64,000 nt of DNA from CAVZGO01 sp963774935 (lineage in GTDB: Bacteria; Chloroflexota; Anaerolineae; Anaerolineales; UBA4823), in contig CAVZGO010000001.1 of NCBI GenBank assembly GCA_963774935.1, positions 372,001 to 436,000 on the forward strand, given 5' to 3'. The first letter of the stretch is position 1, and each line of letters starts with the position of its first letter. The notes below the pieces were generated by a model. The model had not been told where the DNA came from, did no database searches, and saw nothing but the letters and a program-made list of their open reading frames with translations. Made by a program: the position numbers and the translations under genes. Positions 37,386 through 47,100 of this stretch are shown here, in pieces.

Positions 37386-37693
37386 TACTTAACTCCTTCA
37401 AACACCGGGATGGTTTTACTTTCCGAAGTGAGGGTGATAATTGCCTTTTTAAATCCACTCCGACGAACCATCAACCGCCGGCTGCGTGCACGCCGGGTGC
37501 GTTTTGGGGGAATATTGATCACATTTACCCGCGCAACCTTCACACCATCGAACAAGGTCTCAACTGCATCCTTCACCAGAGCCTTATTTGCATCGGTAGC
37601 AACCTCGAACACATATTGCCGCAAGTCGCTGCTCAAGTAGTTCGATTTTTCAGTGATTAGCGGGCGGCGAAGCACATCGTATATCGTTGACAT
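37385..37693 (-). CDS. rplW: 50S ribosomal protein L23
   Basis: 102 residues from ATG 37693, chosen because GGAGG lies five bases upstream; a longer in-frame start at 37705 would place the ribosome site inside the coding sequence. YDVLRRPLITEKSNYL and VARVNVINIPPKRTRRA are conserved. Docking site for SRP and trigger factor. Confidence 0.94.
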   Translation of the reverse strand: MSTIYDVLRRPLITEKSNYLSSDLRQYVFEVATDANKALVKDAVETLFDGVKVARVNVINIPPKRTRRARSRRLMVRRSGFKKAIITLTSESKTIPVFEGVK

Positions 37694-37705
37694 GGCTTCC
37701 TCCAC

Positions 37706-38341
37706 CTATCCTATTTGCGAAACTAAAACTTCCAGCGTTGGTAGCGGGAGCATCAGTTTTTGATACGTCAGCAGATCGCGAATGTTCAAATAACTGGCCA
37801 ATAATGTCTTAGCGTCTGGTAAATTGTTTGTCGAGCGGATTACCAGCTCATAATTATCGTTCTTCTCTGGGATCAAGATCAAAACGCTTGAGTCTCCAAC
37901 CAGACGATTGAGCGCCTGTGCCATCAAGCGCGTTTTTGCTTCCGGTAGGCTGAGCGCATCTAATACCACCAGACTGCTCTCAGCAGCTTTGACCGATAGC
38001 GCGGAACGAAGTGCGGCTCGACGCATCTTGCGCGGCATTTCTAAAGAATGGTCTCGCGGCTGGGGAGCATGCGCTCGACCACCACCTACCCAATGCGGGG
38101 CACGGGTGGAGCCTTGACGAGCCCGACCGGTGCCTTTCTGCCGCCATGGTTTTCTACCACCGCCGGATACTTCACCACGAGTTTTTGCTTTATGTGTTCC
38201 CAGGCGTGCATTTGCCATCTGGCGGACGTAAGCCTGGTGCATCAAATCTAGATTTACGGGGGCACCAAAGATCGCTTCCGGTAGTTCCACGGTGCTGACC
38301 TTCTGCCCTTCCAGGTTGAAGACGTCTACTTCCATACTCAT
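37706..38341 (-). CDS. rplD: 50S ribosomal protein L4
   Basis: About 211 residues; ARLGTHKAKTRGEVSGGGRKPWRQKGTGRARQGSTRAP spans about 50-90 and forms the tunnel loop. ATG 38341 and 38335 are both possible; GGAG sits nine bases before the second. In E. coli L4 represses its own operon. Confidence 0.94.
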   Translation of the reverse strand: MSMEVDVFNLEGQKVSTVELPEAIFGAPVNLDLMHQAYVRQMANARLGTHKAKTRGEVSGGGRKPWRQKGTGRARQGSTRAPHWVGGGRAHAPQPRDHSLEMPRKMRRAALRSALSVKAAESSLVVLDALSLPEAKTRLMAQALNRLVGDSSVLILIPEKNDNYELVIRSTNNLPDAKTLLASYLNIRDLLTYQKLMLPLPTLEVLVSQIG

Positions 38342-38372
38342 ATACTCCAATCGAAGGCGAATGCCATCAGCC

Positions 38373-39002
38373 CTATTGCTTGCGAGCAGCGTTAATCAAC
38401 ACAACGCCGCCCTTGGCGCCTGGCACTGCACCATGCACACCCAGCAAGTTCCGTTCTGCATCAACCAAAACCACTTTCAAGTTTTGGACAGTGACCCGAT
38501 CGTCGCCCATATGTCCAGGACCGCGAGCTCCTTTATATACACGACCTGGAGTCGTACCAGATCCACGTGAACCCGGTGAACGCTGGCGGTCCGATTGACC
38601 ATGAGTCTTGGGTCCCCCGCGAAAGTGATAACGCTTCATGGCACCCTGGAAACCCTTACCTTTGCTGGTGCCGACCACATCAACATGGTCGCCAACCTGG
38701 AACACATCCACGGTAACCGTGTCGCCTTCCTTCAACTCCGGATCTTTGGCGCTAAACTCGCGCAAAAAGCGCAACGGAGGGAGGTTGTTGCGCTTGAGGT
38801 GCCCCAATTGACCACCCGAAAGTCGTTTTGGTTTTACCTCACCGAAGCCCATTTGCACAGCCGAATAGCCTTCATTCTCGACCGCGCGAACCTGGGTAAC
38901 ATAGCATGGCCCAGCTTCGATCAATGTCACAGGTAGTGCAACCCCGGCACCGTCGAAAATCTGGGTCATACCGACTTTCTTGCCGATCAGCCCTTTCAAC
39001 AT
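38373..39002 (-). CDS. rplC: 50S ribosomal protein L3
   Basis: 209 residues; LIGKKVGMTQIFDGAG, KGKGFQGAMKRYHFRGGPKTHG and SRGSGTTPGRVYKG. AAGGAG precedes ATG 39002. First gene after an unusually long leader. Confidence 0.96.
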   Translation of the reverse strand: MLKGLIGKKVGMTQIFDGAGVALPVTLIEAGPCYVTQVRAVENEGYSAVQMGFGEVKPKRLSGGQLGHLKRNNLPPLRFLREFSAKDPELKEGDTVTVDVFQVGDHVDVVGTSKGKGFQGAMKRYHFRGGPKTHGQSDRQRSPGSRGSGTTPGRVYKGARGPGHMGDDRVTVQNLKVVLVDAERNLLGVHGAVPGAKGGVVLINAARKQ

Positions 39003-39262
39003 CTCTCAATTATCTCCTTCAAGTATCGCCGCGAGATAACCTACGTAGTATCTCTCAGCGTTATCGGGACTGTCACCTGGGCAAGGTTGCATCATCCCTG
39101 ACCGCAGTGTGGTCAACCAGCCTTTCGAGGACCTATATATTTTTGGATCCACGAATCAGGCGGCTCTTACACTGCCTGGTCTTACACGTTCAATTTTCAA
39201 GCCACGTGCCAAGCATCATCGTCCATCAAGAAGCTTGACACGCGGCGCTGCACAACTAATCT
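39003..39262 (-). promoter_or_regulatory. 260-base leader between rpsJ and rplC
   Basis: No conserved gene lies here. Just upstream of the rplC ribosome site two hairpins compete: GAGATA/TATCTC and GATAAC/GTTATC share bases and cannot form together. A 29-codon ORF (ATG 39095 to TGA 39006, starting MMQPCPGDSPDN) covers the same stretch and ends six bases before the rplC ATG. Ribosomal operons often have autoregulatory leaders, but no known motif is recognised. Confidence 0.4.
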
Positions 39263-39574
39263 TTAGATTTTGATCTCGATATCCACACCAGCTGGAAGGT
39301 TCAAGCGCATCAACATGTCGATCGTTTTAGAATCGGGATCTAACACGTCGATCAAGCGATTATGGGTGCGAATTTCAAAGTGCTCGTGCGAGTCTTTATC
39401 AATAAAAGTCGAGCGTCGTATTGTAAACCTTTCTTTCCTAGTTGGCAAGGGTACTGGGCCAATCACTCGAGCACCAGTTCGCTCTGCCGTTTCAACAATA
39501 CGCTTGGCTGACTGATCTAAAACACGATGGTCATATGCTTTCAGACGGATACGGATCTTCTGTTTTGCCATCAT
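39263..39574 (-). CDS. rpsJ: 30S ribosomal protein S10
   Basis: 103 residues; IRIRLKAYDHRVLDQSAKRIVE and GPVPLPTRKERFTI. Head protein that also acts with NusB in antitermination. Eight bases after tuf. Confidence 0.97.
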   Translation of the reverse strand: MMAKQKIRIRLKAYDHRVLDQSAKRIVETAERTGARVIGPVPLPTRKERFTIRRSTFIDKDSHEHFEIRTHNRLIDVLDPDSKTIDMLMRLNLPAGVDIEIKI

Positions 39575-39581
39575 AAGTCAC

Positions 39582-40784
39582 CTATTCCAGGATTTTGGTG
39601 ATCACGCCCGCTCCGACGGTCAAACCGCCTTCACGGATCGCAAACTTCGATCCCTGCTCCAATGCAACCGGCACGATCAACTCCACTTCCAGGTTCACAT
39701 TGTCCCCAGGCATCACCATCTCTACCCCTTCCGGCAGCTTGATGTTCCCAGTTACATCCATCGTCCGGATGTAGAACTGCGGCCGGTAGCCAGTGAAGAA
39801 CGCCTTATGCCTCCCACCTTCTTCCTTCTTCAGCACGTACACTTCGCTCATGAACCGCCGGTGCGGCGTGATGCTCTTCGGCTTCGCCACTACCATCCCG
39901 CGCTCCACGTCCGTTCGCTCAATCCCTCTCAGCAGCAGCCCCGCATTGTCTCCCGCCATCCCCTGATCCAGTGACTTGTGGAACATCTCCACTCCTGTCA
40001 CCACCGACGGCATGCTCTTGTCTCTCAACCCAACGATCTCAACCGGTTCCCCTACTTTCACCAATCCACGGTCGATACGTCCAGTCACTACCGTTCCGCG
40101 TCCTTTGATCGAGAACACATCTTCCACTGGCATCATGAACGGTTTGTCTACATCTCTCACCGGCTCAGGTATATACTCATCCACCACCCGCAGCAGCTCT
40201 TTGATGCTCTCGTACTCCGGCGCATTCACATCCATGCTCTTGCTTTCCAATGCTGCCAGCGCACTGCCGCGCACGATCGGCGTCTCATCCCCAGGAAAGC
40301 CATATTCGTTCAACAGCTCCCGCAGCTCCAGCTCTACCAGCTCCAGCAGCTCCGGGTCATCCATCATGTCCACTTTGTTCAAGTACACCACGATCGCAGG
40401 TACTTCCACCTGCCGCGCCAGCAGCACATGCTCGCGCGTCTGCGGCATCGGCCCGTCCGGCGCTGCTACCACCAGGATCGCTCCGTCTACCTGCGCTGCT
40501 CCCGTGATCATGTTCTTGATATAGTCTCGGTGTCCAGGCATGTCTACGTGCGCATAGTGCCGCTTCGCCGTCTGGTACTCCACATGCGCTATGTTGATCG
40601 TGATCCCGCGCGCTTTCTCTTCCGGCGCATTGTCGATCGAATCGAATGCCCGAAATTCTCCATACCCCTGCATCGCACTGTATTTCGTGATCGCCGCTGT
40701 CAATGTCGTTTTCCCGTGGTCGATGTGTCCCATCGTCCCGACGTTCATGTGCGGCTTGCTGCGGTCAAATTTTTGCTTTCCCAT
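39582..40784 (-). CDS. tuf: elongation factor Tu
   Basis: GTPase that brings aminoacyl-tRNA to the ribosome. 400 residues: G1 GHIDHGKTT (about 19-27), G2 RGITIN, G3 region DMPGHRDYIKNMITGAAQ, G4 NKVD, G5 GSAL. The G3 region reads DMPGHRDY where most bacterial EF-Tu have DCPGHADY; the catalytic histidine is kept. Codon use is far more biased than in neighbours (runs of CTG, GAG and CGG), expected for a very highly expressed gene. A long antisense ORF is a by-product of this bias. Confidence 0.97.
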   Translation of the reverse strand: MGKQKFDRSKPHMNVGTMGHIDHGKTTLTAAITKYSAMQGYGEFRAFDSIDNAPEEKARGITINIAHVEYQTAKRHYAHVDMPGHRDYIKNMITGAAQVDGAILVVAAPDGPMPQTREHVLLARQVEVPAIVVYLNKVDMMDDPELLELVELELRELLNEYGFPGDETPIVRGSALAALESKSMDVNAPEYESIKELLRVVDEYIPEPVRDVDKPFMMPVEDVFSIKGRGTVVTGRIDRGLVKVGEPVEIVGLRDKSMPSVVTGVEMFHKSLDQGMAGDNAGLLLRGIERTDVERGMVVAKPKSITPHRRFMSEVYVLKKEEGGRHKAFFTGYRPQFYIRTMDVTGNIKLPEGVEMVMPGDNVNLEVELIVPVALEQGSKFAIREGGLTVGAGVITKILE

Positions 40785-40841
40785 TCGTCCTTCTCCTTCT
40801 TTTACAAAAAGACAAAAGTAAGTTTAATGACAATTAATATT

Positions 40842-42917
40842 TTATGCACCGACCATGATCGCCTTCGCTACATTTTCAGAGACGGGCGCATAATGATCGA
40901 ATTCCATCGAAAATACACCGCGCCCCTGAGTTGCAGAGCGTAAATCGGTAGCATAACCAAACATTTCAGCCAGAGGCACCATGGAACGAACCGCCTGTGC
41001 ATTGCCAGCGCGCATTTCAGTACCCTGAATGAGGCCTCGTCGTGAGTTTATCTGTCCGAAAATATCTCCCAGAAATTCTTCTGGGACAACAACTTCGACC
41101 TTCATAATCGGTTCCAATAATATCGGGCCGGCTTTTTGGACGCCTTCTTTTAAGGCCATGGAACCAGCAATCTTGAAAGCCATTTCATTTGAGTCGACTT
41201 CATGGAAAGAGCCATCATACAAGCGGACCTTGAAGTCTACCAATGGATAACCTGCCAGCACACCGCCCTCAGCTGATTCACGAATCCCTTTTTCGACCGC
41301 CGGGATATACTCCCGGGGGATAATCCCACCAACAATGCCATTTTCAAAAATAACGCCGCTCCCAGGCTCCCCTGGCTCAATGGAAATTACAACATGCCCA
41401 TACTGACCACGACCACCGGTTTGTTTCACGTAACGATATTCAACCTTTGCTACCGATCTGGTGATCGATTCGCGGTACGCTACCTGTGGTCGCCCAACAC
41501 GAGCCTGGACACGGAATTCTCGAAGCATGCGATCTACCAATACTTCCAAATGCAGTTCGCCCATGCCCGATATAATCGTTTGGCCCGTTTCTTCGTTGCT
41601 GTGAACCTCGAATGTAGGATCTTCCTCGGATAGCTTTCGCAGCGCCTCAGCCATTTTATCCTGGTCAGCAGTTGTTTTCGGCTCTATGGCGACTGATATG
41701 ACCGGCTGGGGGAAAGTGATGCTCTCTAATAAGATCGGCCCGTGGCTGTCACAGAGTGTATCCCCAGTGAAGGAGTCTTTCATTCCCAAGATCGCCGCAA
41801 TATCTCCCGAGAGGACTTCGCTGATATCCTCGCGACGGTCGGCATACATCCGAATAAGCCGACCAACTCGTTCGCGGCGATCCTTGGTGGAGTTATAGAC
41901 CATACCGCTTTGAGTTATTTTGCCGGAATAAACGCGAATGTAAGCCAGACGACCTACATAGGGATCAGTCACAATTTTGAATACCAGCGCGCTCGCCGGA
42001 GCTTCATCGTCTGGATAGCGCAAAACTTCCTGTCCATTCCGAGGATCTGTTCCCACGACTGGGGGAATATCCTCAGGCGATGGAAGATAGTCGATCACCG
42101 CATCCAATACAGGTTGAACGCCTTTGTTTCGCAATGAACTGCCACAAAAAACCGGGGTAATCTCACCGGCGATAACCGCCCGGCGTAAGGCGCCTTTTAG
42201 CTCATCGATGGTGATTGTTTCACCTTCAAGATACTTGGTGGTCAGATCATCATCTGTCTCTGCAATCTGCTCGACCATCAAAGCTCTCATTTCCTTCACC
42301 TGTTCGATCAGATGCGTCGGGATTTCCGCTTCCTTTGGTTCTTGACCAAGGTCGTCCTCCCAGAGTACAGCCTTTTCGGTCATCAGATCTACTATACCAA
42401 GGAAGGAGGATTCCTCCCCAACGGGTATCTGCATCGCAATAGGCTTGGCGCCCAGGCGCTGGCGAATGGTGTCAATGGTACGAGCAAAAGATGCACCAAC
42501 GCGATCCATCTTGTTGACAAAACAGATACGCGGAACGCCATAACGATCGGCTTGCCGCCAGACAGTCTCGCTTTGAGGTTCCACGCCTTGGACAGCATCA
42601 AAAATGACTATTCCACCATCTAAAACGCGCAGCGAACGCTGTACCTCAGCGGTAAAATCAATGTGTCCCGGAGTATCTATGATATTGATCTGGTAGCCAT
42701 TCCACTCTGCCGAGACTGCTGCCGAGACAATCGTAATACCCCGTTCTCGCTCCTGCTCCATCCAATCGGTAACGGTTGTGCCGTCATCAACCGAGCCAAT
42801 CCGATGCGTTTTCCCTGTATAGAAGAGAATACGCTCGGTAGTGGTGGTTTTCCCGGCGTCAATATGGGCTATGATGCCAATATTGCGATACCGTTCGAGA
42901 GGGTGGTTGCGAGGCAT
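40842..42917 (-). CDS. fusA: elongation factor G
   Basis: Translocase GTPase. 691 residues: G1 AHIDAGKTTTTERI, RERGITI, DTPGHIDFT, NKMD, then domains II-V with the loop IKDSFTG-type LGMKDSFTGDTLC and the domain IV tip. Length is normal and the frame intact. It follows rpsG by 57 bases. Confidence 0.97.
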   Translation of the reverse strand: MPRNHPLERYRNIGIIAHIDAGKTTTTERILFYTGKTHRIGSVDDGTTVTDWMEQERERGITIVSAAVSAEWNGYQINIIDTPGHIDFTAEVQRSLRVLDGGIVIFDAVQGVEPQSETVWRQADRYGVPRICFVNKMDRVGASFARTIDTIRQRLGAKPIAMQIPVGEESSFLGIVDLMTEKAVLWEDDLGQEPKEAEIPTHLIEQVKEMRALMVEQIAETDDDLTTKYLEGETITIDELKGALRRAVIAGEITPVFCGSSLRNKGVQPVLDAVIDYLPSPEDIPPVVGTDPRNGQEVLRYPDDEAPASALVFKIVTDPYVGRLAYIRVYSGKITQSGMVYNSTKDRRERVGRLIRMYADRREDISEVLSGDIAAILGMKDSFTGDTLCDSHGPILLESITFPQPVISVAIEPKTTADQDKMAEALRKLSEEDPTFEVHSNEETGQTIISGMGELHLEVLVDRMLREFRVQARVGRPQVAYRESITRSVAKVEYRYVKQTGGRGQYGHVVISIEPGEPGSGVIFENGIVGGIIPREYIPAVEKGIRESAEGGVLAGYPLVDFKVRLYDGSFHEVDSNEMAFKIAGSMALKEGVQKAGPILLEPIMKVEVVVPEEFLGDIFGQINSRRGLIQGTEMRAGNAQAVRSMVPLAEMFGYATDLRSATQGRGVFSMEFDHYAPVSENVAKAIMVGA

Positions 42918-42973
42918 AATTGACCGTTATTCAGTACGAAATAAGAAATAGAATAGCCTGGTGTACTCGCTGC

Positions 42974-43444
42974 CTACATCCGGTAGTGAGAAAAAGCCCG
43001 GTTGGCTTCAGCCATCTTGTGGGTTTCTTCGCGCTTACGGATAGCTGAGCCAGTGTTATTAGCGGCATCCATCAGCTCAGCAGCAAGCTTTTCAGAAAAG
43101 CTTTTTCCCGAACGAGAGCGGGCCGCGGCTAACAACCAGCGGGTAGCCAGGGCAAAGCGTCGATAGGGAGGAACTTCCATGGGCACCTGGTAGGTAGCGC
43201 CACCTACACGACGAGGTTTCACCTCCATCATGGGTGAAACATTCTTCAGCGCCTGTTCAAAAATCTCAAAACCAGAGCGCTTGGTGCGATCCTCGATCAT
43301 ATCGAAGGCGCCGTATACCTGGCTAGCAGCGACGCTTTTCTTACCATCATGCATCACCCGGTTGATGAACGACTGGACATGCAGATTGTTATAGCGCACG
43401 TCCGCGATAATTTCTCTTTTATCTGCTCTAGCACGACGAGACAT
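42974..43444 (-). CDS. rpsG: 30S ribosomal protein S7
   Basis: 156 residues; MSRRARADKREIIADVRYNN, FINRVMHDGKKSVA and GGATYQVPMEVPPYRRFALATRWL. Head assembly protein and, in E. coli, str operon repressor. Confidence 0.96.
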   Translation of the reverse strand: MSRRARADKREIIADVRYNNLHVQSFINRVMHDGKKSVAASQVYGAFDMIEDRTKRSGFEIFEQALKNVSPMMEVKPRRVGGATYQVPMEVPPYRRFALATRWLLAAARSRSGKSFSEKLAAELMDAANNTGSAIRKREETHKMAEANRAFSHYRM

Positions 43445-43454
43445 TTAATTTCTC

Positions 43455-43907
43455 CTACTTCTTACCAGCGGTTGCTTTAGCGGGAGCGCCCGGCTTTGGC
43501 TGCTTTGAACCATACTTCGATCGACTCTGCTTCCGGTTGTTAACACCGGTGGTATCCAACGTTCCACGCACGATGTGGTAGCGAACACCAGGCAAGTCCT
43601 TAACACGGCCACCACGCACCAGCACCACTGAGTGCTCCTGCAGGTTATGACCTTCGCCCGGAATATAAGCCGTTACTTCGATGCCATTGGACAACCGAAC
43701 GCGGGCAATTTTTCGCAGCGCAGAGTTCGGTTTCTTGGGGGTCATGGTGCGGACGACTGTACACACACCGCGCTTCTGTGGTGCGCCCTTATCCTGGCGA
43801 AGTCGTCGCTGTTTCATCGAGTTCAGCGTGTAAAGCAAAGCCGGGGACTTGCTTTTCATCTTCTTTGTGCTGCGCGATTTTCGAACCAATTGATTGATGG
43901 TTGGCAC
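43455..43907 (-). CDS. rpsL: 30S ribosomal protein S12
   Basis: 150 residues from GTG 43907, which GGAGG precedes; an earlier in-frame ATG at 43982 lies within an upstream hairpin and would add 25 unlikely residues. PTINQLVRKSR, PKKPNSALRKIARVRLSNG, the beta-methylthiolated-aspartate segment VRGGRVKDLPGVRYHIVRG. Lysine at the streptomycin-sensitive positions (PKKPNSA). The tail is about 20 residues longer than in E. coli. Confidence 0.95.
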   Translation of the reverse strand: MPTINQLVRKSRSTKKMKSKSPALLYTLNSMKQRRLRQDKGAPQKRGVCTVVRTMTPKKPNSALRKIARVRLSNGIEVTAYIPGEGHNLQEHSVVLVRGGRVKDLPGVRYHIVRGTLDTTGVNNRKQSRSKYGSKQPKPGAPAKATAGKK

Positions 43908-43960
43908 TTTTGCCTCCAATAAGAACTTTGTATTCCTAACTAATCTCTTTTTGTCCATTA

Positions 43961-43994
43961 AGTGAGGCCATCCAACATTCAAGATGGCCTCACT
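43961..43994. repeat. perfect 12-base inverted repeat between rpoB and rpsL
   Basis: AGTGAGGCCATC (43961-43972) and its complement (43983-43994) with a 10-base loop. No T-run follows on the minus strand, so it is not a standard intrinsic terminator; it may be an mRNA processing or protective structure. It lies where rpoC is found in most bacteria. Confidence 0.7.
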
Positions 43995-44115
43995 ACTTAT
44001 TGTCCGCTAAATTGATGGGACGGGGGTAATGCCGTCCTTTTTCCGTGGGGCAACGAATTGCGATTTTACCATGTGCCCGAAATGCAGTCAAGGAATCCAA
44101 CAATTTAACCGAATT

Positions 44116-47100
44116 TTAATATTCTTCTCCCAAACCCATCAATCCCGTGGGCAGCCTGGGTGGGCGAGCGCGTTCTTCGTCCTTCCCAAACTTGATCATC
44201 TCTCCGGAATCGGTCATAGCCTCCACTGAAAGGCCAAGGCTTTGCAGTTCTTTTACCAGCACGCGGAATGAGGCGGGAATGCTCGGCTCTTCGATTTGCT
44301 CACCTTTGACGATTGCCTCATAGGTCTTGACGCGTCCTTGCACATCGTCGGATTTCACAGTAAGCATTTCTTGTAAGGTGTAGGCAGCTCCATATGCCTC
44401 CAACGCCCACACTTCCATCTCGCCAAAGCGTTGGCCACCGAATTGGGCTTTACCACCCAAAGGCTGCTGTGAGACGAGGCTATATGGACCTGTCGAGCGA
44501 GCATGAACCTTATCCTCCACCAGGTGGTGCAGTTTAAGCATCGTCATTACACCAACGGTCACTGGTTGATCGTATGGCTCACCCGTTTTACCGTCGCGCA
44601 AGGTCTGTTTACCTAAAATCGGTACAGGTACGCCATGTTCCAATGCAATCTCCGAGGCACACGCTGGCAAGTTTTCATCACTGATCTCAGTATGATCTTT
44701 ACTCATGTATTCCATCCACAAGCGCAGACAGGAGCTTATGGCTTTCTCATCGCGTTCTCGGCGCTCCTGCAAAGGCAGACGTTCATCTTCGAAAACCAAC
44801 ATTTCATCGGGATTGTACCCTTTATCCCGCAACCATTCGCGCAGGGCTACCCGGCGAGCAACACTGTTGTCTGCCAACACCTGATAAGTGTCATAATTCC
44901 GATCAGACAACCAGCTTTCCAGGAACAACCGACGAACTTCGTCATCGTCCTCAATGGTTTCAGGATCCACATCTTGCTGGTTTAACCAGCTCCATGCCAT
45001 CGAAGCAATTTCATCCCAGGCTTTATCAATCAACCAGGAACGAGCCAGCTCGGCTTCTATTTCACGTTCATGAGCACCATCAAATACCGGTGATATTGCT
45101 CGAAAGCCTAAACGACTTGCAGCCCAGCCTAGATGGGTTTCCAGAACCTGACCGATATTCATACGACCGGGCACGCCTAACGGATTTAATATCACATCCA
45201 CTGGAGAGCCATCGTCGAGGAATGGCATGTCTTCTACCGGCACGACTTTCGATACAACACCTTTATTGCCATGCCTGCCCGCCATCTTATCGCCAGCGGT
45301 GATCTTGCGGCGCTGCGCTACAGCGACGCGCACCATCATATCCACTCCGGCGGAAAGATCGGTATTATCTTCACGAGTGAACACCTTTACCTCAACCACT
45401 TTACCGCGTTCACCATGCGGCATACGCAATGAGGTGTCCTTCACATCGCGAGACTTCTCTCCAAAGATCGCTCGTAACAAGCGTTCTTCAGGAGTCAGCT
45501 CCTTCTCACCTTTAGGAGAGATTTTTCCTACCAGGATATCGTTGGGGCCGACCTCAGCACCGATGCGAATGATTCCTCGGTCATCCAGGTCTTTGATGGC
45601 ATCTTCACCAACGTTAGGGATATCGCGAGTGATCTCTTCTGGACCTAACCGCGTATCGCGGGACTCTATCTCATACTTTTCAATATGCACAGAAGTGAAG
45701 GAGTCATCCTGCACCAGGCGCTCTGAGATGAGAATGGCGTCCTCAAAGTTGCCGCCCTCCCAGGAGAGGAATGCCACGTTCACATTCTGACCGAGGGCTA
45801 ATTCACCAGACTCCGTTGAAGAAGAATCAGCGATTACATCGCCTTTATGGACAACCTGACCTTTGACGACAGCAGGGCGCTGGTCAATGCAGGTGCTCTG
45901 GTTGGAGCGCTGATATTTTCGAAGGTAATAAGTATGCAGCTTCCCTTCAGATTCGCGCACCGTCACCCGGTCACCTGTGACAGAGACGATTTCGCCATCC
46001 TCTTCGGCGATGACAACCTGCCCTGAGTCAATCGCGGCAAAGTATTCCATGCCGGTTGACACCTGCGGAACATCCGGCCTCAACAGCGGCACTGCCTGAG
46101 CTTGCATGTTGGAACCCATTAAAGCGCGGTTGGCGTCATCATGCTCCAGGAAGGGGATGAGGGCTGCACTGATACCGACGATTTGGTGAGGTGCAACGTC
46201 CATATAATCGATGTTGGCAGGAGCTGAGAACAAGAATCCAGAGTGGTAACGAGAAGATACGCGCCGGCGCATAAATTCATTGAACTCGTTCAACAATGTG
46301 TTCGCTTGCGCAATCACAAATCGGTCTTCTTCATCGGCAGACAGATACTCCATCTCATCTGAGACAAATGGCAATACCTGTACTTCATTCAAGTTCAGCT
46401 TCTGGAATTTCTTGGCGATTTGCTCGGTGATGCGATCCCCTTCTTTGGCAATTACATCTCCCTTATCAGGATCAACCACCGTCTCACGGAGCGTACGCCC
46501 CACCAGGCGCGGGTCCGAAGGTTTTAACACTCGACGCACCCGCCGGTATGGCGTTTCAATAAATCCATACTCATTGACCTTAGCGAAGGAAGCCAGACGT
46601 CCGATCAGACCAATATTGGGACCTTCAGGTGTTTCCACCGGGCAGATGCGGCCGTAGTGCGAGTGATGCACATCACGCACGTCGAAGCCTGCACGTTCAC
46701 GACGCAAACCACCTGGACCGAGCGCGGAAAGCGTGCGCTTATGTCGCAGCTCAGCTAGCGGATTTGTCTGATCCATAAATTGGGATAACTGGCTTGAGCC
46801 AAAGAATTCGCGCAGCGCCGCAACAACCGGCCGGATATTGATCAGGGTGATCGGGGTCAATTGATCTTGATCACGGATCGACATACGTTCCTTGATCACG
46901 CGCTCCATCCGGCGTAAACCGATGCGCAGCTTGTTTTGAATCAACTCACCCACTGTTTTGGCGCGGCGATTACCGAGGTGGTCGATATCATCTGCAGATT
47001 CAACACCATTGTTGATCTTGATCATTCTCTGCACCAGCCGAACTATGTCCCATTTCGTTACCGTCCGGTGGGTAATCGGCACTGTACCATGAAGATCAAG

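Noticed and set aside
39978..40943. A 321-codon open frame antisense to tuf and the end of fusA
   Set aside because: It mirrors the strongly biased codons of tuf, has His/Arg-rich low-complexity sequence, no ribosome site and no family resemblance.
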